Source: Siphonodentalium dalli
Lineage: Eukaryota; Mollusca; Scaphopoda; Gadilida; Siphonodentaliidae
DNA length: 64,000 bases
Direction of reading: 5' to 3'
NCBI GenBank assembly: GCA_032622095.1
Contig: CP136068.1
Span: forward strand, 184,144,796-184,208,795
Of the stretch, positions 23,506 to 34,207 are shown piece after piece (position 1 is the first letter of the stretch; each line of letters opens with the position of its first letter). The position numbers and the translations under genes are program-made. The notes under the pieces were generated by a model. That model made no database searches. It saw nothing but the letters and a program-made list of their open reading frames with translations, and had not been told where the DNA came from.

Positions 23506-26000
23506 CGATGATTACGACGACGAATACGATGACGATGATGATGATGATGATGACGATGGTGATGATGATGGTGATGATGATGATGGCGATGATGGCGGTA
23601 GTGATTATGATGATGATTTTGAAAATAGTGATAGGGATCCTGACATTAAAGTACTAGCTCTAAATGTTTGTGGGATAAGAAAAAAAATGTATTACCCTGA
23701 ATTCCAAGAAATGTGTCTGAATCACGATATTCTCTGCCTGTCAGAGACACAGACAAATTATTGTGACAAATTTGTTCTTCCGGGCTTTGTTCTGCATTTG
23801 AAACGCCAAATTTGGTCATAATATTATAAAGCCAAAAAAGCGAAGAAATGAAAATAAAACTTGGTTTAATTAAAAATGCCACAAAGTGCGCAAAGAATAC
23901 CGTAAAGCCGTGCGATGTCACCAGCAACAGCAAAACGCCAGCACACGACGAATTGTGCGCGAAATGTCTACTAAATACAAACACGCAATGGACAATGCAA
24001 TAGCATTGTACAGAGAAAATATCACGTATGAAATTTCGAAACTTAAAAAAGAAAATTCGAGAAAATTTTGGTACATACTTAATAAACAAGGTAAAAATAT
24101 TCACAACTAATAAAATATACTCGTTGGAAGAACATTTTCGAGTACTAAATTCTGAAACAATTACTGGAGACTTATATATGAACAATGAGGTAATCAATAC
24201 GAACGACCATTTAATTCGACCGATAACTAGAGAAGAAGTAACGACCGCTATTAAGAGTTTAAAAATTAAGAAATCCCCAGGCGAAGATGGAATTCTCAAT
24301 GAATATACCAAGGCACCCTCTGACACCCTCATAGACATTTATTGTAGTACATTTAATTTAGTTTTTGAACCAGGCAGGTTTCAGAAAAGGCTACTCCACG
24401 ACTGATAACATGTTTGCTTTACACTTATTATCGGAAATCACAAAGGCATTCAATAGGAATTTGTATTGCGCTTTTATAGACTTCGAGAAAGCATTCGACA
24501 AGGTATGGAGACAAGCACTTTGGTACAAACGTTCGAGTATTAACATGAACGGTAAATTGCTCACAATTATAAAAAAAACATGTACACTAACATTAAGTCG
24601 AAAGTTAGATTGAGCGATCAAACATCCGATTGTTTCCCATGCTTATTCGGGGTAAGACAAGGTATCAACCTATCACCCCTGTTATTTTCGCTTTTTCTGA
24701 ACGATCTAGAAGATTTTCTCAAGTCAGAAGGTGGTGGAGGATTAATTAAAATGTCACGAGATATTGATACTCACTTGAAGATGTACGTCAAATTATTCAT
24801 TATTTTATAGGCAGACGACACCGTTCTCATGGCTAAAACGCCATTAAAATTGCAGAAGGCACTGAACAGTTTTCACAGATATTGCAAGAAGTAGAAATTG
24901 CATGTCAATATCGAGAAAACGAAAATAATGTTGATATTCAAATGAAGCTTGCCAAAGAATAGAGCATTTTTATACAACGGTAAAGAAATTGAAGTAGTGA
25001 AGAATTTCAGCTATCTTGGTATTATACATACTAAATCAGGTTCATACAGTACTGCAAAGAAGACTCTGACAAATAAAGCAACTAAAGCAATGTATTCTAT
25101 CATTTCTAAGTCGAGCATTCACTGTTTATCAGTTAAAAACATGTTCGAGTTGTTTGATGCACAAGTTTTACCGATTATGTTGTACTGTTGTGAAGTATGG
25201 GGGTCGGGAAATAATTAGATTTTTGAAAATATTCATAGAAAGTTTCTGAAACATGCTCTCCCTTAAGTCAGCTGCCCCAAATTATATGTTATATGGTGAG
25301 AGCGGCAGACTGCCAATAGAGTACACAGTCAACCTGCGTATTGTGAAATACTGGATGAAAGTTATGAATATGAACCAAGGTCGATTTTGTAAGAATTTGT
25401 ATCAATTGGCCCTTAAGGTTTGTGAAGCTGTGCCCGTAAAGTTCAAATGGATAGAGAAAGTGAAAGATATTCTAACAAAATCTGGGCAGATTCATTTGTT
25501 AAATGTGGGATATATTACATGCTCAGAACAAATGGCACTGTATTTCAAATGTAGTCTGAATAGTCAATTCCGTGGCATCTGGTTATCAAACATTGAAAAC
25601 TCTAGTCGAAACAGTACTTATAAAATATTAAAACATGATATACATTTCGAAAAATACTTGGACTATTTGGATACTAGGAACTTAATAACTCTTTGTCAAT
25701 TCCGTACTTGTAATCATCGCTTGCCAATAGAGAAAGGCCGATGGAATGACACCAACATACTCCATAGACTATGTCCGCTGTGCACTAAAAGACATATCGG
25801 AGATGAACTGCACTATTTACTAGAATGTGAATGTTTCTGTGAGGCCAGACATCGATTTTTGCCTAGCAAATATATCAGCATAGACCATGCAACTATTGGT
25901 ATGTTAGATGACATTCTGAATTTGGAAGATGTAGATTGCCTGCGCAGACTATGTTCATTCATCCGACTGATAAACCTTAAGTTAAATAATATTGAATAAT
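23177..26000 (+). pseudogene. LINE B: acidic tract, endonuclease fragment and reverse transcriptase, dead
   Basis: Non-LTR retrotransposon ORF2 of Jockey/CR1 type. An Asp-rich tract (about 23262-23630) leads in frame into LALNVCGIRKK...DILCLSETQ (endonuclease start, 23645-23800). Most of the endonuclease is missing before a basic linker (KEYRKAVRCHQQ). RT: PITREEV, SPGEDGI, then a deletion joining STFNLVF to the NQAGFRKGYSTTD block, so the RPI block is gone; AFIDFEKAFDKVW (catalytic Asp); GVRQGINLSPLLF; then TAG-ADDTVLMA, in which the Tyr codon of YADD is a stop; NIEKTKIM; FSYLGIIH. The C-terminal domain at 25253-25999 is intact, with CPLC...GDELHYLLEC. Further stops lie near 24892 and 24943, at 25216, and frameshifts near 24380 and 25255. 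Not functional. Confidence 0.88.
23262..23634 (+). repeat. GAT-rich simple repeat encoding an Asp-rich tract in LINE B
   Basis: About 120 codons, mostly GAT/GAC with Gly, Glu and Tyr, one TGA near 23426. The frame is continuous with the endonuclease motif downstream, so the tract is read as Asp; the Met-rich ORF seen in the neighbouring frame is a shadow. Confidence 0.8.
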
Positions 26001-26310
26001 ATGCAGTTTGTTTTTGTTATTGTTGTTGCTGTTGTTGTTGGGGATAATGATGATAATGATACTGGCGATTGTGACGACGATTAGGCGAAGACGATAACGT
26101 GGTGACAACGAAGACGGTGATACCGATGTCGCGGTTACGGTGATGATGTATCGACGACGAGGACGACGAAAACGACTACCATGATGATGATAATGATGAC
26201 GATGATGGGAAGTTCGTGTATATATTGTACATATACTGCAATATTCTCAATCTTTTGTAGATATCTCTACTTGTATCTCAATATCGTTTTGATCAGAGAA
26301 TAAACGTATT
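26001..26310. repeat. GTT and GAT/GAC simple repeats, LINE B 3' flank
   Basis: GTT/GCT triplets at 26010-26040, then GATAATGAT/GACGAC-like triplets at 26043-26205. AGAATAAACGTATTAGATTAG near 26297-26316 may be the LINE 3' end. Confidence 0.75.
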
Positions 26311-26329
26311 AGATTAGTGTATTGTCATA

Positions 26330-27200
26330 CAGTTGCAAAACAAATCAGATATTGTAAAAAAAACAATACACACATCTCTCGGTAGCTTGTTAGAAGCCAT
26401 GACATTGTATTGGCCTAAAGCTGAAACAAAGATAATCACAGTTTCCGTAGGTGAAGGCGAAACCATACCATTATATTGTAAAACTTCAAAAAAATAGTTA
26501 GATTCAATAATAAAAACTAAAACCACTCGATAGCCTGAGAGACACCATTCCAATGTGTTGCACAGACCTGCAAGAAACATAATTAAATTATGTAAAACCA
26601 AAATAAAAAACATACACCTTTCGATAGCTTGAGAGATACCATATCAATGTATTGTCTTACAGCTGCAAGAAATATAATCAAATTATGTAAAACAAAACAA
26701 GAAACGAAAACCCACACCGGTCGATAGCCTGAGAGAAAATAAATAAAAAAAACAAAAACCCACACCGCTCGATAGCCTGGGAGAAACCCAATCTGCAAAA
26801 CAAAGTCCAGTCTCCTCGCTACGCTATGTCTGACCGCTGCCGCCATGTGTAGTTTCTTTATTAAATCTAACATTTTTATTGAAGTGTTTTGTCATTTACA
26901 ATTCATTCTGGCTTAATCTAGACAATTTTCAAATGAAATGACAGTTCCGTTTCTCAGAATGCAGAATTAATTTAACATACAAAAGTCTCAAATAAATAAA
27001 TGTGCGATTTCTTCACATTATGTGTAGTTGTTGGCAGCGGTAAGACCTACGTAAGGGACTGAATTCTGCATGGAGCTTGGGATAAACCATGTCATTGTAT
27101 TTTACTATAGTTTCAACACATATATAATCCAGTTTTTGTAAATAAAAACAAACCTCTCCGTAGCCTGCGATGAACATAATCACATTTGATGATAAGACCC
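26330..27200. repeat. Degenerate ~100-bp repeat with TCGATAGCCTGAGAGA core
   Basis: The core TCGATAGCYTGAGAGA, preceded by AACCCACACC-like sequence, recurs near 26380 (diverged), 26527, 26624, 26722 and 26771, with a distant copy near 27158. Spacing is about 97-147 bp, shortened to ~48 bp for the last adjacent pair. ORFs on the - strand here are products of the repeat. 26880-27130 shows no other feature. Confidence 0.75.
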
Positions 27201-27415
27201 CATAATTGTGCTGTGGTATCTAACACCAACCTGTTCTTACAAATTAATAAATACCATTTGTTTTTACAATTATAACAAGTTCATAGTAATGATCCCGCAT
27301 GAGCACATCCGTTCCCACCATATCCATGTTGGCAATCAAAGTTTGCATTATAAGGGTGAACACCATCCCAGTGTGTCGAAAAACTCCCCCTGCCTATCTG
27401 AAAATTTTGAATCGC

Positions 27416-27724
27416 AAGGATGCAATTATCCTTACTAGATTTCGAATGTCCAATCACAGACTTCCCATTGAAACTTGATCATGGAATGATACCAATCGGA
27501 CAGATAGAGTATGCACGAGATGTAACATAGGGTTACTTGGAGATGAATACCATTCTATTTCACAATGCTCTTCGCTCGATTCTCTGAGAAAAATATATAT
27601 TCCCAAATTCTTTCGAAATTATCCGAATTTAGTTAATTTTACTAAATTGTTTAATTCCAAAAACAAGAATATACTGATTAAACTCTCCAAATTTATACAA
27701 AACGCAAGAGTTAATAACGAATAA
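27416..27724 (+). pseudogene. LINE C: C-terminal fragment of a Jockey/CR1-type ORF2
   Basis: Reads ILTRFRMSNHRLPIET, one in-frame TGA (27477-27479), WNDTNRTDRVCTRC, then GDEYHSISQC and a C-terminal helix to TAA at 27722-27724. The C-x2-C...H-x4-C knuckle is preserved. It is closer to LINE B (NHRLPIEKGRWNDTN) than to LINE A. No recognisable reverse transcriptase lies upstream, so it is a severely truncated or eroded copy. Confidence 0.8.
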
Positions 27725-27838
27725 TGCATGATATCTGTATTCAGTCGCGATATCTCCAACAGTTTCGAGGAGATAGCGCGATTTGGTGATGCATGTCATC
27801 AAACAACATTGTGACGCCCTATAATATAAATATTGAAT

Positions 27839-27861
27839 AGCCCCCCCCCCCCCCCACCCCT
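27839..27861. repeat. Poly-C tract
   Basis: About 16 consecutive C, one A, then CCCC. Length is likely unreliable in assembly. Confidence 0.85.
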
Positions 27862-28124
27862 CATACTGAAAAACCCTTTTCCACTGTTGCACACCATGTA
27901 TTGTATAATTATGTATTATCTTCTCATAATATCATGTAACATGATTTATCACATAATTTGGCCATAAAAGCAGTTTCATAATTATCGGTAATAGACACGT
28001 TTAATATCAGCGCGTGCGATCACGTCACGGCGTTCTTCAAATAACTTGCGATCGCTGTAGTTTATGATTGTTGTTTTCGATGAATATTTCGCGTTGCTTC
28101 GGGTTTATTTGATCATGTGATAAA

Positions 28125-28273
28125 AGGTATCTCACACTCGTCCTATTTTATACGTAATTTATCAACCTCGTCCTCTAAATTCTATTTGAGCCTCGGTAAA
28201 CCTCGGCTCAAATCGAATTTAGTGAACTCGGTTGATAAATTCCGTATAAAATAGAAACTCATGTGAGATCCTC
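28125..28273. mobile_element. Snapback MITE-like hairpin
   Basis: The arm from 28129 (ATCTCACACTCGTCCTATTT onward) is complementary to the arm ending at 28269 (GTGAGAT), with matching ATTTATCAACC, CTAAATTC and ATTTGAGCC blocks. The loop is about 5 bp near TAAA (28198). Similarity continues slightly outward (AGGT/ACCT). No coding capacity. Confidence 0.85.
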
Positions 28274-29655
28274 TATTTACTTGAGAAATAAACATTTGAA
28301 CTTTGAAAATTTGAACTTTGCCTGCCACATTTGTCCACAGGTTTGAGAGTGATATGATCACTCAATAAGCACATTGACAATTGCCAGTATGTGGTCAATG
28401 ATCTTTTTGAGGTTTTGGAATAGAGTGTGAGTTTTTTAATTTGACTTCACCACTTAAAGCCACACGGCGGTTTGTGCTCCAAAATACTATATTATTCGCT
28501 TTTGAATTTTTCCTCGTATCGAAATAGGTCGATAAATATCTGAACTACCTTTCTACGAGCATTATGTTAGCCAAAAAGACGCATTAAAGTAAAGAGAAAA
28601 AAAACTCTGAATACGGTGTTTGGATCCCAACAAAAAACAACCATTTGCATGACATGGGACAGAAAAGATCGTTCTGTGGTAGTTTCTCTGACATCTGGCG
28701 AAAATTTGAAAACGGCTGGAAAATGTCTGTGACTTTTCCAAGTGTTTTTCAGATCATATAAAGCCAGTATAATAAGATTTCGTGTGTTTATCGACCTATC
28801 GTATTCGTCGCTCTGAATTACGTAGAAAACAATATTTGGAGGTTCGAATGAGCCATGTTATACTATTATACAACATATTATATTGAGTTCATTAGTTATG
28901 TGTTTCTGTTATCTTAATGTAAACATATTTTTATTTCCAAATCCATACAAATAACATAATATACAGATGACACATATATGCAACATAGAATAGTTAATGT
29001 ATATATGGAAACGATGACCTCATTTTCTTAGTCACACTGGGACAATACAACCTCTAATTCTGAAACCTAAGGGTACGTCCATACACTGTCAAGTTTGCGA
29101 TGTATATTATGCAGGCATTTATGTATGTTAACTATTGTTTATTATCATTTCCGATGTTGCTGCGCAAGTTTGTATATAACTTCCGAGATAGAGAGTGTGT
29201 GTGTCGGCGTCAGAATACAATCATCAGATTGTAATTAATTGGAATTATATATAATTATACACATACTGCAAATCAAACTAATCCATTGCTAAAAAAGTGT
29301 GATGCATTGTTTTAAAAATATACTGTAACTCACCTTCCAGAACGGCATCCAGTAATAACGCCCATATTAGCTGAGCATTAATACGTGGCGACCACATCTT
29401 GTCAAGTGTCTCCTCTGTATGTGCGACGGACGCTGTCGACAATTTAAATTAATATCCGAATGTTGTGTGTTTGTAACCATGGGAACGGTAATCGGTGGTA
29501 GAATTCTCTCATTGATTTCATCTCAGGAATTGATAATATCCTTGAGACTGTACCCAGTTCACTGAGTCCGGGTGTTTTGAGTTTATAAGCCTATGAATAG
29601 TAATTGGGCGGTAAATGACCCTGATTGATTTCTTCTGAGACATCAGTAATATTTT
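28274..29655. other. Non-coding stretch with one dispersed repeat
   Basis: No gene recognised. 28919-29000 shares ~80 bp (TTTTATTTCCAAATCC, CAGATGACACATATATGCAA) with 56165-56275. The remainder is unassigned. Confidence 0.5.
28919..29000 (+). repeat. Dispersed repeat, copy 1
   Basis: Same sequence family as 56165-56275. This copy lacks the ~31-bp internal duplication found there. Confidence 0.8.
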
Positions 29656-31395
29656 TGATCGAGCACACGATATGGGGATGGGGCACATTCTATGGGGATC
29701 GATCACACGCTATGTGGGTCGAGCACACGCTAAGGGGATCGAGCACCACCAAAACACTCTAATGGGCACAAGCTATAGGGATCGATCACACTCTATGGGG
29801 ATTGGGCAAATGCTATGGGGATTGATCACACGCTATGGGGATCGAGTACACGCTATGGGGATCGATCACACGCTATGGGGATGGGGCACAATCTATGGGG
29901 ATCGAACACATGATATGGGGATCTAACACACGCTATGGGGATCGAGCACATGTTATAGGGATCGAGCACCAACAAAACACTCTAATGGGCACATGCTATG
30001 GGGATCGAGTACACGCTATAGGTATGGGGCACACGCTATTGGGATCGAGCACATGTTATAGGGATCGAGCACCAACAAAACACTCTAATGGGCACATGCT
30101 ATGGGGATCGAGTACACGCTATATGTATGGGGCACACGCTATGGGGATCGAGCACATGTTATAGGGATCGAGCACCAACAAAACACTCTAATGGGCACAT
30201 GCTATGGGGATCGAGTACACGCTATAGGTATGGGGCACACGCTATGGGGATCGAGCACATGTTATAGGGATCGATCACCAACAAAACACTCTAATGGGCA
30301 CATGCTACGAGGATCGAGTACACGCTATAGGTATGGGGCACACGCTATGGGGATCGAGCACATGTTATAGGGATCGAGCACCAACAAAACACTCTAATGG
30401 GCACATGCCATGGGGATCGAGTACACGCTATAGGTATGGGGCACACGCTATGGGGATCGAGCACATGTTATAGGGTTCGAGCACCAACAAAACACTCTAA
30501 TGGGCACATGCTATGGGGATCGAGTACACGCTATAGGTATGGGACACATGCTATGGGGATCGAGCACATGCTATTGGGGTCGCGTACACGCTATAGGTAT
30601 GGGGCACATGCTATGGGGATCGAGCACACGCTATGGGGATCGAGTACACGCTATAGGTATGGGGCACATGCTATGGGGATCGAGCACCTTCAAAACACTC
30701 TAATGGACACATGCTATGGGGATCGAGTACACGCTATATGTATGGGGCACATGCTATGGGGATCGAGCACTAACAAAACACTCTAATGGGAACATGCTAT
30801 GGGGATCGATCACACGCTATGGGGATCGAACACATGCTATTTGGATCTAACACATGCTATGGGGATCTAACACACGCTTTGGGGATGGAGCACATGTTAT
30901 AGGGATCGAGCACCAACAAAACACTCTAATGGGCACATGCTATGGGGATCGAGTACACGCTATATGTATGGGGCACATGCTATGGGGATCGAGCACATGC
31001 TATGGGGATCGATCACACTCTATGGGGGTCGAGTACACGCTATATGTATGGGGCACATGCTATGGGGATCGAGCACACGCTATGGGGATCGAGTACACGC
31101 TATAGGTATGGGGCACACGCTTTGGGGATCGAGCACATGCTATAGGGATCGAGCACCATCAAAACACTCTAATGGGCACATGCTATGGGGATCGAGTACA
31201 CGCTATAGGTATGGGGCACAAGCTATGGGGATCGAGCACTAACAAAACACTCTAATGGGAACATGCTATGGGGATCGATCACACGCTATGGGGATCGATC
31301 ACACGCTATTGGGATCGAACTCATGCTATGGGGATCTAACAAACGCTATGGAGATCGAGCACATGCTATGGGGATCGAGCACAAGCTATGTAGTC
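29656..31395. repeat. Two-level minisatellite: 20-bp unit, 103-bp higher-order unit
   Basis: Basic unit CTATGGGGATCGAGCACACG and variants (GATCGATCACACG, ATGGGGCACACG). A 103-bp super-unit of five basic units includes CACCAACAAAACACTCTAAT and repeats with starts at 29968, 30070, 30173, 30276, 30379 and 30482. Looser copies of the marker occur near 29741, 30687, 30767, 30911, 31153 and 31227. Overlapping ORFs in all + frames come from the repeat. Confidence 0.95.
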
Positions 31396-34201
31396 CATGA
31401 GCCAGGACCGAGCATGGTACCATTTTGGTGGGCAAATTCTATCAACATTTTTCTCAAAGCTTATAAGCTGAAGTTTATCTGAGGGTTGGGGCGCACGGTG
31501 GCAGTGTAGCTTAGTGTGCAAAATTGTGTTTCCATGGCAACGGAGGGTGTTTTTGGCCAGTGTAAACAATATGCCTATAATGTCTACAACTAGAACGTTT
31601 AATGCAGTAACTCTATCTTTGCATTGTTATGGGGTGATACCCTTGGTGGGCTTTCTTTTGGCATGAGAGATTTCATCTCTATAGGTCAAGGTCATACACA
31701 ATGGTCAAGATCATTCACCAAAATATTAGCTTTTTTCATATCGGGTCATACATTTTCTACCCACTGATTTTACATATCAGTTTTGAATACGTTATCTTTG
31801 CTCCTAAATAATATGTAGCGTATGTGCTACATGGAGAACTGCATTATTGTTGAAACCGTCATGTCAGTCATGATATATAGGCCTTTAAACTTGGTGACCA
31901 TTTTCCAAAATGGGTCAAAATAAGTTATTTCCCCAATATACAGGGGGGGCCGGAAAAAAACAGCGGGACACAACGTACCGGGGGTGGGGGGGTACCTAGG
32001 CGTCAAAAATTTACACGTAAATATTTTCCTTATTCATTTAGGGAGGGGGGTTGTCGGAAAAAATTTGCATGTAATTTTTTTCCAAATATTTATTTTCAGA
32101 CTCACAACTTCAATTTTCTCTCATTTTATAGAATATGGATTAACCTTAATATCCAAATCATATATACATGAGTAGTACAATCCACCTAAAACAATTTTGG
32201 ATAACCACTGTCTTGGTTTACATGTGATATTGACCCCATTAACCCTCTTAATAATGCCGACTATGTCAGTGTCTACCAGTCGAATGCAGAATTCTACCAT
32301 GCGATCGCTTATCTGGCAAATTTTTACTGCAGAACTATCCCATGTATTAAACAATTTCTCCTCCAATGGTATCAGAAAACAGTTATATGCTGGTATCTCA
32401 CTCATCTCATTTGCATCTTTTTCAAAGTCGAGGTAATGACTAGTTGTCATTTTTTAAAGTGCATACAAAGCGTTGCGATCACCAATATACATGTTTGTAC
32501 ATGTCATGACATCACGAGGTACAAATCTGCGTTCTACTGGAGACAATGACCATTTTAGTCATAATAATCTAAACTAAGTTACCAAGCACCTTCTCGTGAA
32601 TTGTATGCTCCGGTGTTTTTTTCGGTTTCCGGTCAAACCGAGTTGTTGTCCGGCTGGGGTAGATTTGATTTTTTTTTCGGGGGGGGAGCAATTGGTCAGT
32701 GGAAAAAACTGCAGTTTTTGCTGTTTTGGGGGGGGGGTACCCTGTGTCTGCAGTTTTTTCCGCCCCCCCCCCCCTGCAATATATCATGCTTCTGTGTAGT
32801 CCAGGCGATTGGTGCATGGACATGTAAGAATTACACAAATTATGATAAAAGCATGAAACTTGCAACATATGTTCCTTGGACCTTACTGATAATTGTCAGA
32901 TATAGACCCAATCGAGATTTGGCCCTGCTTAGCAACGGTTGCTAGGCAACTACCCAAAAGTATAAAATGCTCATATACAGTATTTTATTCAACTTTATTT
33001 CTTTTGACTTGCATATTTGAGGTATATTTGTGACATAGGATGAATTACACAGACTTATGACGTTGTTTCCCTGCATAATGTCAATCACAACCGTTGCTAT
33101 GCCGCTACCCAGACAGTAAAATGTATAATCCGCACTCTTCTGGATGGCATTTTGGAACCAGCATAGATGGTAGGTTTGTCTTAAATACATTTTACATATG
33201 CTAATACATCACATAGTGTATATTATATAGAGATGGATAGTTTCTGCGGTTGGAAGGTGTCATTGCGATCGTTCGTAAGAGACCAACCCATATTTTTTAA
33301 TTTCAAAAGCATCAATGATCATAACGCAAGTTGTGGCTGATGAACAAAATTTACTATTCTGCCTTATATACATTGAATACTAACATTTATGATGCATCTT
33401 GATTAATTGTTACTATTTTAACCACTGACATAATAGAATTATTGGATTTTTATATCACAGATTTGACATCAAAATCGGCAAAATTTCACTTTTCAGGTTT
33501 GGACCATATTTTCAAGTAAAATGCTATCTTTGGTATCAAAGGTGTTTATTGTTTCACTATAGGGGATTTCCCGTCTAAAATGACGGGTAAATAAATGTCC
33601 TTTGTTACTTACTGGTATTCGCGTGCGTGATCAGATTCTTATTTATATTAGAAATGGAATGGCTAATAGTATGCTTCTCGTGTCACGGCATGGCGGCGTG
33701 GGAACACTGTATTTCACTAAGAAATTTATTGACCAGCCCCCGCTTCAGCAGGTATGCATGTATGGGAGTAACCAGTTTACTCTAAGGCGGATTCGTCAGC
33801 TGATTGCAATGGCATAATTGATGCGGTGAGCCCAGCAGATGGGTGGATATCCAATATCATGGGCGACTCACACACCAACACCTTCCGAATTCCTCATGAC
33901 GAACAGTATGAATAATTAACTTTCATTTCCCTATTTAAGCTATATAATCGAACCACTGCACGGGTAGTTCGTGTGCGACATATTGATATACTTTGCAGGT
34001 ATTGTCTAAGTGGATTAATGCCAATAGTTTAGTACGAAAGGTTCTGGTCCTCTGGACGCCTACCAATTCTTCAGTTCGAGGGTATTCGGGGCACAACATT
34101 AATATTTAAAATAGAATCCAGTTCTACGATGATTGAACGTTCGACTCTACAACCCATGCAATTGCACGACAAAATCAACGCCCTTACTTATATTCACACT
34201 C
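31396..34201. other. Mostly non-coding, unassigned
   Basis: G-rich patches at 31943-31991 and 32041-32050; G8 and G10 runs (32680-32740) facing a C13 run at 32763-32776, which could pair. Unrecognised ORFs at 32121-32450 (-) and 33602-33817 (+), and an open stretch on + from about 34045 to the edge of the inverted-repeat element. None has a family I know. Confidence 0.4.
32121..32450 (-). CDS. Unrecognised 109-codon ORF
   Basis: Reads from ATG at 32450 to TAA/TAG at 32121. Composition is protein-like (balanced charge, KICQISDRMVEFCIRL, IKRVNGVNITC), with no repeats, transmembrane segment or motif I know. A 79-codon frame is open on the other strand. It may be an exon or an element remnant; evidence is weak. 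Confidence 0.2.
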   Translation of the reverse strand: MTTSHYLDFEKDANEMSEIPAYNCFLIPLEEKLFNTWDSSAVKICQISDRMVEFCIRLVDTDIVGIIKRVNGVNITCKPRQWLSKIVLGGLYYSCIYDLDIKVNPYSIK

Positions 34202-34207
34202 AACATG
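34202..34207 (+). repeat. 6-bp target-site duplication, left (AACATG)
   Basis: Identical to 45429-45434, immediately outside the inverted arms of the 11.2-kb element. It is a direct, not inverted, repeat. Confidence 0.8.

Noticed and set aside
23274-23657. 127-codon Met/Ile-rich ORF
   Set aside because: Wrong frame of the GAT repeat; the Asp frame is continuous with the LINE endonuclease.
28840-28860. GGTTCGAAT (B-box-like)
   Set aside because: No A box upstream and no foldable tRNA.
29672-31242. ORFs rich in MGIEHTLWGSSTRY
   Set aside because: Translation of the 20/103-bp minisatellite.
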